Below the pieces are notes generated by a model. That model was not told the origin of the DNA. It saw only the letters and a list, made by a program, of their open reading frames with translations, and searched no databases. From positions 1 through 16,800 of the forward strand of contig JADZFP010000280.1 of NCBI GenBank assembly GCA_020849825.1: a stretch of 16,800 bases of DNA, given 5' to 3'. Source of the stretch: Saprospiraceae bacterium. GTDB lineage: Bacteria > Bacteroidota > Bacteroidia > Chitinophagales > Saprospiraceae. Numbering within the stretch: the stretch's first letter is position 1; every line of letters begins with the position of its first letter. Positions 7,678 through 14,265 of this stretch are shown here, in pieces. The position numbers and the translations under genes were made by a program.

Positions 7678-9210
7678 TTACTGCCCGCCGGTGCAAAACA
7701 AGGTAGCCGAACGGCTCACGGTCGAGTTGGTCCAAACCATGCGACAAATGCCGGCCTCCCATTCGTCGGAGGGAAGCGAGAGGGTAATCTTTTCTGTACC
7801 GGGCGTCAAACGGGTTTGCCAAACCAATCGGCCTGTCGCATCGAAAAACCGGCATTCGGCGGTTTGGTTCAACCAGCTTGCCGGAATTTCCAGCGTGAGT
7901 TGCTGGTCCGGCGACAAGCGGGTGGGGTAGTAGCGAAAGTTGTCGTCGGTCGAGAGGCCCCCAACCGAGCTGCTCGGAATGGCGTAAAAAGAGGCGTTTT
8001 CAGTAAAGGAGGCACAGGTATGCCCATAATTAAATGGCCGGACACGCCAGTAATACGTGTAGTTGGGCAACAGCGTGGCTGCCGTAAACGTCGTGTCGGT
8101 GACGACCAGATCGTAGTTTTTCACCACGTAATTGCTGAACCGGGAGACCTGCACGAGGTAGTGCGTTGCGCCCGGCGCAGGGCTCCAGTGCAGCGGAATA
8201 TCAACCGCCGGAACCGTTTCGCCGCCATTGGGCGACAGCAGTACCGGAGACCCGCTGATATCGGGGTATGGCGCTCCCGGATGCAGCCAGGCTGTTTTTT
8301 GGGTGAGTAAATTGGCCCGCAGGGCAGCAATCTGCTCGTCGGAAAAACGATTGGAGCAGGCATCGTTGGAGTACGACATATAGAGTGTGCCGTCGGCTTT
8401 GAAGGTAGCGCCGCTCTGGTCTTTGAGGGTAACCTGGCTTTGTCCGTTGTTGTCGCAATTCCATCGGTAACTCAGGTAGTCCGGTTGGGTGTCGCAGACC
8501 ACATCGGCCGCGATGCCGCACTGACTGCCATCCAGGCGTTCCACCAGAGCCGTGTCGAGCGGAGCCGGTACAATCGTATCTGGCGTAGCATGAAAATGGG
8601 TGTAGTCGTAGGTGAGCGTGTCGGGCGTCGGCACGGCAAAATTGTACACCTTGCCTTCCCAGCCGATAAAAGGGTGGGGTAGCGTAAGAGCATGACCGAC
8701 CTCGTGGGTCCAGGTATGGTCGTCCGGATTGGCGCATTGGTGGGCGATCGCTACGCCGGCATAGGGCAGATTGTATCCGCAGTTGCCGGCCGGATCGCCT
8801 ACGAAATAGGCATTGAGCGCATCGGGCACATTATTTTCAAACATCATTTCGATTCCCTCCGGGATGTCGGAATGGTTGTACCAGTTGGTGTTATTGGGCG
8901 TCGTCCAGTCATTTTTTAAAAAAAACTGCACCGCCGCGGGTTGAAAATCGAGATTCAGGCGGCAAAAAGCATCCAGCAGACGCTCGACGGTAAAACGGCC
9001 TGTACCATTGTTGCGGGCCACGAGGTGTACCTGCACGCCGGCATACAAAGTATCGAAAGAGCGCGCCGAAGCAAATTGCTCAGGGTGCTGTTTGTATTCC
9101 AGCAACCAGGGATCGATCACCGGGGCCGTGCCGCAGGGATGCGGTTCCTGGGCGTGTAGAAAAGCGGGAAAAACAAGGGCTAATGCTTTGAACAGTAAGT
9201 GTTTATTCAT
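7678..9210 (-). CDS. Secreted M43-like metalloprotease, paralog B, with degenerate T9SS-type C-terminus
   Basis: This 510-residue protein has a signal peptide (MNKHLLFKAL...LHA-Q21). It shares paralog A's layout throughout: VHLVARNNGTGRF versus VHIVGKNNGTGYF, DPAGNCGY, HPFxGWEG, and CDTxPDYL followed by RW. The zinc motif is HEVGHALTLPH (H169, E170, H173, H179), with Thr176 at the usual Gly. The Met-turn is M278 (TLYMSYSNDAC). A fibronectin-III-like segment spans about 322-410. The last 85 residues resemble a T9SS sorting domain (FFDATGRLVW, EAGICRMVW) but lack the PNP turn (YYPT) and the basic end, finishing LFCTGGQ. It carries a longer insert (about 193-225) before the Cys-rich region than paralog A. 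It lies 31 bases downstream of the DinB-like gene. The substrate is unknown. Confidence 0.85.
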   Translation of the reverse strand: MNKHLLFKALALVFPAFLHAQEPHPCGTAPVIDPWLLEYKQHPEQFASARSFDTLYAGVQVHLVARNNGTGRFTVERLLDAFCRLNLDFQPAAVQFFLKNDWTTPNNTNWYNHSDIPEGIEMMFENNVPDALNAYFVGDPAGNCGYNLPYAGVAIAHQCANPDDHTWTHEVGHALTLPHPFIGWEGKVYNFAVPTPDTLTYDYTHFHATPDTIVPAPLDTALVERLDGSQCGIAADVVCDTQPDYLSYRWNCDNNGQSQVTLKDQSGATFKADGTLYMSYSNDACSNRFSDEQIAALRANLLTQKTAWLHPGAPYPDISGSPVLLSPNGGETVPAVDIPLHWSPAPGATHYLVQVSRFSNYVVKNYDLVVTDTTFTAATLLPNYTYYWRVRPFNYGHTCASFTENASFYAIPSSSVGGLSTDDNFRYYPTRLSPDQQLTLEIPASWLNQTAECRFFDATGRLVWQTRLTPGTEKITLSLPSDEWEAGICRMVWTNSTVSRSATLFCTGGQ

Positions 9211-9241
9211 GGGTGCAGAATCGTTTTGTAATTCAATGAAA

Positions 9242-9769
9242 TCAGGCCAGTGCCTTGAATATTTGCTTGCGGTGTCTTTTCAGGTGTGTACCCAGAAAAC
9301 CAAGGGTGTGCAAAAAACCAAGCCGGCCTGCACGCGGATGCCGATATACAGCCTTGTCGAAAAGTTCATCGGGCAATTGATCAAAAAACTGTCCCCAGGC
9401 TTCCCTGACGCCGAGCCAGCGCTCGCGCAATTCATCGAGCGAAGTATTATCCGGCAATATTTCCGGGTTGGCGGCTGCGGGCGATTTGAATTTAATGGGT
9501 GAGATGAGCGACAATTGCAGCAGGATTGATCGCCAGGTTTCAGACAGTCCGACTCGTTTGAATACGGCCGGGGCCGACAGTTTTTTGTGCAGGTATTTCA
9601 GCGAGCCCTCTTCGGCGAGGAGCAGGTGGTGCGCGGTTTGCATGGCGCTCCAGCCGCCGTCGGCAGGTTTGCGGTTAAGTTGCCCGGCAGAAAAACCGGC
9701 CATGTCGTCGAGCAGGCTTTGAACCAGGGCATCCAATTGCCGATTTTTTGCTATAATCCTGTTTTTCAT
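9242..9769 (-). CDS. DinB/YfiT-like four-helix-bundle protein
   Basis: The reading frame is open from 9868, but the start at 9769 (MKNRIIAKNRQLD) fits the family; the extra 33 residues would overlap the amidase promoter and its start codon. The resulting 175 residues match DinB-superfamily length. Family features are the first helix ending before W40 in DGGWSAMQTAHHLLLAEE, where H47/H48 supply the first metal-binding His, and the last helix with HLKRH (H162, H166), the usual HxxxH pair. DinB-like proteins bind a divalent metal and include thiol transferases, but most members have no known reaction. It may head the transcript that continues into the two metalloprotease genes and the flippase, although nothing in the fold suggests a role in secretion. 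Confidence 0.8.
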   Translation of the reverse strand: MKNRIIAKNRQLDALVQSLLDDMAGFSAGQLNRKPADGGWSAMQTAHHLLLAEEGSLKYLHKKLSAPAVFKRVGLSETWRSILLQLSLISPIKFKSPAAANPEILPDNTSLDELRERWLGVREAWGQFFDQLPDELFDKAVYRHPRAGRLGFLHTLGFLGTHLKRHRKQIFKALA

Positions 9770-9844
9770 ACCGTTACAGTGAGCGCATGCTTGTTTATGT
9801 TGTCCAAAAATCTGTGCTTTGTGGTGAACTGAAAAGTTTTTGTT

Positions 9845-9852
9845 CAATTTTG
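9845..9852 (+). promoter_or_regulatory. -7 box candidate for the amidase gene
   Basis: CAATTTTG is one base from TAnnTTTG and is followed by CCG, ending 14 bases before ATG 9867. A TTTG at 9818-9821 lies 23 bases upstream, longer than the usual spacer. Its position argues against an upstream in-frame start at 9840. Confidence 0.35.
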
Positions 9853-9866
9853 CCGAAAAAGCCCCC

Positions 9867-11132
9867 ATGCGCCTGTTTAAACTTCGTCTTTTTTTATTGC
9901 CGTTTTTGTTGCTGATGCTCTCCGCCCATCGTCCGGAGAAGCTCGCCGGCGCAATGTATTATGGCCCGCCGAACCCCGTCTGGCTACAGGTATTGTCGCG
10001 TCAGGGCGACGATGTGACCAAATTGCTGGCCCGTTATTTTCTCGACGAATACGACTGTAATGTGACGCAGTTTTTCAAGATCAACAACCTGAAAGAGGAT
10101 TACCGTCTGGTGGCCAACAAAGCGTATAAAATCCCGGTGCAGGAGGTCGTGTATAATGGAAAAAGCATCCGGACAACGCTCAATATCACCGATTGGGAAA
10201 CTGCCAAACGCATTCAGACCTACAATGAAACCGCCCGCAAAAAGGGACTGCGCGCCGACGATTTTATCGTCAGCAAAAAGCTCTGGGTACCCTGGCATGA
10301 GTTGAATTGCCCGCAAGGCGCAAGCGTGCCTGCCGTAGCGGCTTCGGTGCCGGAGAAGGTGAATATCAATGGATTAGACGAAATAGGCGCGGCCAGGGGC
10401 GAGCGAGTGTTTCCGATATTCGGCCCCGGCTATGCCAAAACGCCTGTGGTCAGCAATCGCCTCAAAGGCAAGGTTTACTACATCATTAGCGGTCACGGCG
10501 GGCCCGATCCCGGCGCGCAGGGTCACCGCGCCGGCCATACCTTGTGCGAAGATGAATACGCCTACGACGTCGCTCTTCGACTGGTGCGGCTTTTGGTCAG
10601 TCACGGCGCAACTACCTACATGATCGTTCGCGACCCGAACGACGGTATCCGCGACGAACCGTTTTTGCGCTGCGATCAGGATGAAGTGGTATGGGGCGAT
10701 CGCACCATTCCGCGCGATCAGAAAGAACGTTTGAAACAACGTACGGACCTGATCAATGCCCTCACCGAAAAGCATCGGAAAGCCGGCGTGACCGATCAGA
10801 CGATCATCGAAATCCACGTCGACTCCCGTTCGCGCCACACCAAAACCGACGTGTTTTTCTATTATCGCCCCGATAGCGAGCCCAGTCAGCGCCTGGCCAA
10901 AAAGTTTCACCAGACTTTTTTACAAAAGTACCTGAAAGTGCGCGGCCAGCAGCGATACAACGGTACCGTGACGCCGCGCGGTTTGTTCACGTTGAGAGAA
11001 ACAAAAGCGCCGGTGGCTGTATACATCGAACTCGGCAACATACGCAACGACTGGGACCAGCAGCGACTGGTGATCAAAAACAACCGGCAGGCCTTGGCCA
11101 ACTGGCTGTGCGAAGCATTGCTCGCCCGTTAA
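9867..11132 (+). CDS. Exported N-acetylmuramoyl-L-alanine amidase (Amidase_3)
   Basis: Starting at 9867 rather than the in-frame ATG at 9840 puts a basic-plus-hydrophobic signal sequence (MRLFKLRLFLLPFLLLML) at the N-terminus and gives 421 residues. It cleaves the bond between N-acetylmuramic acid and L-alanine in peptidoglycan, in the periplasm. The catalytic domain covers about 200-420. Zinc ligands are H210 (SGHGGPDPGAQG), E230 (CEDEYAYD) and H317 (EIHVDS), with catalytic E388 (YIELGNIRND). The usual DPGHGG opening reads ISGHGG. Residues about 36-145 resemble two weak LysM modules, such as VTQFFKINNL and then an end in KIP, and a second ending in LWVPWHEL. It converges with maf, with only 5 bases between stop codons. 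The cell-division partner of such amidases is not in view. Confidence 0.9.
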   Translation: MRLFKLRLFLLPFLLLMLSAHRPEKLAGAMYYGPPNPVWLQVLSRQGDDVTKLLARYFLDEYDCNVTQFFKINNLKEDYRLVANKAYKIPVQEVVYNGKSIRTTLNITDWETAKRIQTYNETARKKGLRADDFIVSKKLWVPWHELNCPQGASVPAVAASVPEKVNINGLDEIGAARGERVFPIFGPGYAKTPVVSNRLKGKVYYIISGHGGPDPGAQGHRAGHTLCEDEYAYDVALRLVRLLVSHGATTYMIVRDPNDGIRDEPFLRCDQDEVVWGDRTIPRDQKERLKQRTDLINALTEKHRKAGVTDQTIIEIHVDSRSRHTKTDVFFYYRPDSEPSQRLAKKFHQTFLQKYLKVRGQQRYNGTVTPRGLFTLRETKAPVAVYIELGNIRNDWDQQRLVIKNNRQALANWLCEALLAR

Positions 11133-11137
11133 TTCAG

Positions 11138-11707
11138 TCAGAATTCCTTTAAAGCCGTGTACACCAGATCGACCGGCAAACCCATTACGTTGGCGTAGGT
11201 GCCTTCGATTTTTACCACCTTGCACAGCCCGATCCAATCCTGAACGCCATAAGAACCGGCTTTGTCGAAAGGCTGGTATTCGCGGATGTAGAAGTCGATC
11301 TCCGGGTCGCTGAGCGGTGCAAACGTCACTTTTGACACGCCTGCGAACGTCTTTTCCTTATCACGGCTCATCAGACAAACGCCGGTGATTACCGTATGGG
11401 TACGGTCCGACAAGGCGCTGAGCATCTGAACTGCCTCTCGGTGGTTGGCCGGTTTGTTAAAAATCATTCCGTCGAGAATGACCACCGAGTCGGCCGTCAG
11501 CAGCACTTCATCGCCGGTCAAATCGGCAAAACCCGCCCGGGCTTTTTTCTGCGCCAGGTAAACGGGCACTTCCTCGACCGGCATGTCGGCGGGGAAATCT
11601 TCGGGTACGTCGTATGTTCTGATGGTAAACCGGAAGCCGGCTTCGGTGAGCAATTGCCGGCGGCGGGGGCTTTGAGAAGCCAGGACAAGTGGCGGGTGTA
11701 GAAGCAT
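11138..11707 (-). CDS. maf: Maf-family nucleoside triphosphate pyrophosphatase
   Basis: The 189-residue protein has the complete Maf pattern: LASQSPRRRQLL (9-20) for phosphate binding, TADSVV (71-76) with catalytic-base D73, NKP (84-86), and DKAGSYGVQ (148-156) with the substrate-recognition Lys and Gln. The GSYGxQ form is the YhdE type, known to hydrolyse dTTP and UTP and some modified pyrimidine nucleotides to monophosphates plus pyrophosphate in the cytoplasm. The family is linked to arrest of septum formation and to nucleotide-pool cleaning. The usual ADT is ADS here, a conservative change. Its ATG begins one base after the stop codon of the TIR gene, so the two are probably translated together. 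Nucleotide preference is inferred from family motifs. Confidence 0.93.
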   Translation of the reverse strand: MLLHPPLVLASQSPRRRQLLTEAGFRFTIRTYDVPEDFPADMPVEEVPVYLAQKKARAGFADLTGDEVLLTADSVVILDGMIFNKPANHREAVQMLSALSDRTHTVITGVCLMSRDKEKTFAGVSKVTFAPLSDPEIDFYIREYQPFDKAGSYGVQDWIGLCKVVKIEGTYANVMGLPVDLVYTALKEF

Positions 11708-11708
11708 A

Positions 11709-12545
11709 TTATTCGATACCGTCGGGTTGTTTGGGAAGTGAGTCTTTTTCGGGTGGAAGTTGAACCGGCGTGGGCGACTGGGCGGGCGGTTTGCGCGGAA
11801 ATTCTACCGGATTTTGCTCTTCCGGCGCCAGCAAAGGTTTGTAATCGCCGTGGTAAATTTTGGGTGCGCAACCGGTTGCATACCAATTGGCCACAGAATA
11901 AAACAGCAAAAACACCAAAACCCAGCCCAGCCAGCCAGGCAATGGAGAGAGCGCAGGCGCAGGCAACCCCTTTGGCGCCGGCCGGCTGAATTCATCCAGC
12001 GGCAAGCCGTCCTGGTGGTAGCGTTCCATCCAGTTGCGGCGCAGGTTTTCGATAACGGGCTGCAGTTGCGTGGCCAGTTCCCTGAACCCTTCTTCTTTGG
12101 GTTGGCTTTCGCTCAGGCTTTTCTTGGGTCCAATTGTGGCAAAATGTGCCAGCCGTGAATAGGTCTTCCAATGCGATGGCGACACGATAACCGGAAATAT
12201 CCGTATCAGTGCAGGGCCGAGGTCGTGGTATCGCGCAGTAGCCGCCGGAATCTCCACCTGATTGATGTGCGGGGCAGCCAACGCGTGGTGACTGGTGAGG
12301 AACAAATAAATATGGCTCTGCCCCAGGGCTTCAGGCGGATCGGGCCTGAACGGCGCCGAAGGCTGCGGCGGCGAATACCAGAACAAAAGAATGTTCCAGG
12401 GCAGGGGCAGTGTTTGGGGGCGGGGCGGCGGCCCGTTGTACCAGATTCGCAAAAAATATTTCTCCTCCAGCGGCTTGAGCCATTCGAGCAGGGTCGCCAG
12501 CGTCTTTGAGTCGCCGGGTGCGTGAGAAATATAGATGCGGATCAT
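11709..12545 (-). CDS. Divergent TIR-domain protein with one transmembrane helix
   Basis: The start at 12545 (MIRIYISHAPGDS) is preferred over the in-frame ATG at 12599: TIR proteins begin at this strand, and the likely promoter lies between the two. That gives 278 residues. The TIR-like part is about 1-165: the first strand IRIYISH, the strand HIYLFLTS (78-85), E98 in INQVEIPAATARYHD at the catalytic-Glu position of NAD-cleaving TIRs, then RIFPVIVSPSHW (115-126) and ATIGPKKSLS before the last helix. The usual WxD/R loop after the second strand is replaced by a Pro-rich, hydrophobic insert (36-72). One membrane helix lies at about 203-222, followed by a Pro-rich tail of about 50 residues that should lie outside. 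It could be a membrane NADase effector or a non-catalytic signalling adaptor. It is coupled to maf and divergent from the PspA-like operon. Confidence 0.7.
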   Translation of the reverse strand: MIRIYISHAPGDSKTLATLLEWLKPLEEKYFLRIWYNGPPPRPQTLPLPWNILLFWYSPPQPSAPFRPDPPEALGQSHIYLFLTSHHALAAPHINQVEIPAATARYHDLGPALIRIFPVIVSPSHWKTYSRLAHFATIGPKKSLSESQPKEEGFRELATQLQPVIENLRRNWMERYHQDGLPLDEFSRPAPKGLPAPALSPLPGWLGWVLVFLLFYSVANWYATGCAPKIYHGDYKPLLAPEEQNPVEFPRKPPAQSPTPVQLPPEKDSLPKQPDGIE

Positions 12546-12570
12546 AACGGCAGATGGAACGGGATTCGGC

Positions 12571-12583
12571 GGCAAAAAAAGCG
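12571..12583 (-). promoter_or_regulatory. T-rich promoter/operator element for the TIR-maf unit (left copy of inverted pair)
   Basis: The minus strand reads CGCTTTTTTTGCC. Its TTTG end resembles the Bacteroidota -7 box, lies 27 bases before ATG 12545, and has a TTTG about 15 bases further upstream (TGTTTGCC). It is an inverted copy of 12689-12700. Confidence 0.4.
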
Positions 12584-12688
12584 TATTTCCGGCAAACACT
12601 TCGCATACTACATCTGCGCCGATCCGTATGAATTTCGGTTATTTGCCCCCGTTCGTCGCAAAACTGTTGTCCGGACGATCTCCTTTTC

Positions 12689-12700
12689 GCTTTTTTGCCA
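12689..12700 (+). promoter_or_regulatory. T-rich promoter/operator element for the PspA-like operon (right copy of inverted pair)
   Basis: CGCTTTTTTGCC matches the reverse complement of 12571-12583 except for one fewer T. Its TTTG ends 28 bases before ATG 12726. It could be the -7 region, a regulator site, or both. Confidence 0.4.
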
Positions 12701-12725
12701 ACAAATCATACCAGCAAAATAAACC

Positions 12726-13271
12726 ATGCTCACGACAAAATCTCTTTTTTCTGCCGAGGGACTCGACGATCGCAGCCTCGAATTTCTCACCGCCGCAATT
12801 GAAAAAAACAACCTGCCCGGTTTCGATTACCTGGAGTTTAAACGAGCCGTCGTTGCCCTGAAAGACCTCAAACTCGATGAGGCTACGGCGTATAAAAGCG
12901 CATTTACAACTGCTTCCACGCTTGGCCTGACCAAGGAAAAACTGACCGAAACCGCTGGCTATTACCGCAACGTAGTCGCCAAAGAAAAAGAACAGTTCGA
13001 TCAGGCGCTCGAAAAACAAACGGCCTCCAAAGTTGCCGCCCGTCAGGACGACATCAAACGCCTGCGCGACCAGATCGAACGGCACAAAACCGAGATTGCC
13101 CGTTTGCAGGACGAGATTGCTGCATACCTGAAAGAAGCGGAGCAAGCCGAATCGTCCGTCAAACTGGAGGGCGAAAAAATTGAAAAAAGCCGCGGCGCAT
13201 TCGAAAAAACGCACGCCGCGCTCCTATTGCAAATCGACCGCGATATCGAGAATATTCACAAGATGATCTGA
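12726..13271 (+). CDS. Coiled-coil protein of unknown function, partner of the PspA-like gene
   Basis: This 181-residue protein has no signal peptide and no membrane segment, so it is probably cytoplasmic. The N-terminal 80 residues form a small helical domain (SLEFLTAAIEKNNLPGFDYLEF, with a second short helix pair to about 80). Residues about 83-178 are a continuous charged coiled coil rich in Lys, Glu, Gln and Ala. I recognise no family motif. It overlaps nothing, and the next gene starts only 4 bases after its stop codon, which argues for a shared transcript and probably a physical partnership through coiled coils. Alternative readings are a chaperone-like or adaptor subunit. Confidence is high that it is a gene and low for any function. 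Confidence 0.8.
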   Translation: MLTTKSLFSAEGLDDRSLEFLTAAIEKNNLPGFDYLEFKRAVVALKDLKLDEATAYKSAFTTASTLGLTKEKLTETAGYYRNVVAKEKEQFDQALEKQTASKVAARQDDIKRLRDQIERHKTEIARLQDEIAAYLKEAEQAESSVKLEGEKIEKSRGAFEKTHAALLLQIDRDIENIHKMI

Positions 13272-13275
13272 GCGT

Positions 13276-14256
13276 ATGGCATCCAAACCGTTTTGGCAAC
13301 GACCGGAAGGAATCACCGGAGGCGTTTTTCTCGTTCTCCTGTTGGGCGGCGGAGCATTGTTGCTCAACCGGATTTTACCCTTTTTAATTCAACAAGCTGA
13401 AAACACCCTGGCGCTCTCCGGCATGCTTGCCGGCCTGGCAGCCATCGTGTACGTCGTGCTCGATCCTAAGGCCCGCAACCTGGTCTGGTATGCCTACAAG
13501 TCGCTCATGCGCTGGATCACAGGGCTTTTTGTAAAAGTCGACCCGATTGCGATCCTGAAATCCTACATCGATGATCTGGAAAACAACCTGCGCAACCTGA
13601 GCAAACAAATCGGTTCGCTGCGCGGTCAGATGCGCCAGTTGAAGGGCCTGATCGATGGCAACAACGCTGAAATTCAGCGCAATATGAATATCGCCGAACA
13701 GGCCAAACAAAAACAGGACGACAAAAACGTCGCCCTCGCTGCCCGGAAAGCCGGCCGCCTGCAAGAGGCCAATGCCAAATACGATGTACTGGTCAAGAAG
13801 ATGGACCTTTTGTACCGGGTACTCACCCGCATGTATGAAAATGCGGAAATCATGCTCGACGACACCAAAGACCAAATCAAGGTAAAAGAGCAGGAGTATC
13901 TCGCCATCAAAACCAGTCATTCTGCCATCCGCTCCGCGATGAGCATCATCAGCGGTGATCCGGACAAACGCGCGCTGTTTGATGAAGCCCTCGAAGTCAT
14001 GGCAGAAGATCTGGGCAACAAGGTGGGCGAAATGGAGCGTTTCATGGATACCAGCAAGAACCTTTTGGCTTCGATCGACCTGCAAAACGGCGTTTTTGAA
14101 GAAGACGGCCTGCGACTGCTGGAGGAATGGGAGCGTAAAAGCCCCTTGTTGTCGGAACGTCCCATGGCGTCCGCCAAAGAAAAGTCGCTCGACCTGAACA
14201 AGCCGCCCAAAGAACTGCTGAAGGAAGAAAACGAATACGACAAGTTATTCGATTGA
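13276..14256 (+). CDS. Membrane-anchored PspA/ESCRT-III-like coiled-coil protein
   Basis: The 326 residues begin with two membrane helices (about 13-32 and 44-62) joined by a short loop, followed by a long helical region (about 88-285). Its layout recalls PspA/Vipp1: a helix beginning VDPIAILKSYIDDLENNL, a long charged hairpin with an Ala/Lys/Gln-rich turn (QAKQKQDDKNVALAARKAGR, 142-161), then helices with repeated Met/Leu heptads to EDLGNKVGEMERF (244-256). PspA-family proteins assemble on stressed membranes; those usually carry an amphipathic helix at the N-terminus, whereas this one has true membrane helices. A Lys/Pro/Glu-rich tail ends the protein. The resemblance is by architecture and residue pattern, not by a diagnostic motif. 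Another possibility is an unrelated membrane coiled-coil scaffold. Confidence 0.72.
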   Translation: MASKPFWQRPEGITGGVFLVLLLGGGALLLNRILPFLIQQAENTLALSGMLAGLAAIVYVVLDPKARNLVWYAYKSLMRWITGLFVKVDPIAILKSYIDDLENNLRNLSKQIGSLRGQMRQLKGLIDGNNAEIQRNMNIAEQAKQKQDDKNVALAARKAGRLQEANAKYDVLVKKMDLLYRVLTRMYENAEIMLDDTKDQIKVKEQEYLAIKTSHSAIRSAMSIISGDPDKRALFDEALEVMAEDLGNKVGEMERFMDTSKNLLASIDLQNGVFEEDGLRLLEEWERKSPLLSERPMASAKEKSLDLNKPPKELLKEENEYDKLFD

Positions 14257-14265
14257 GCTTCGGGG

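Larger units (their letters stand above)
12546..12725. other. 180-bp divergent intergenic region with inverted T-rich elements
   Basis: No gene is supported here. The region separates two divergent units and holds matching outward-facing elements at 12571-12583 and 12689-12700, 105 bases apart, each 27-28 bases from its start codon. No Shine-Dalgarno sequence is evident before either ATG. Confidence 0.55.

Noticed and set aside
7642..8310. A 222-codon plus-strand open frame
   Set aside because: It is antisense to metalloprotease B, which has a signal peptide and full zinc motif.
9770..9868. The N-terminal extension of the DinB-like gene to 9868
   Set aside because: It would overlap the amidase promoter and start, and the 33 added residues do not resemble the family.
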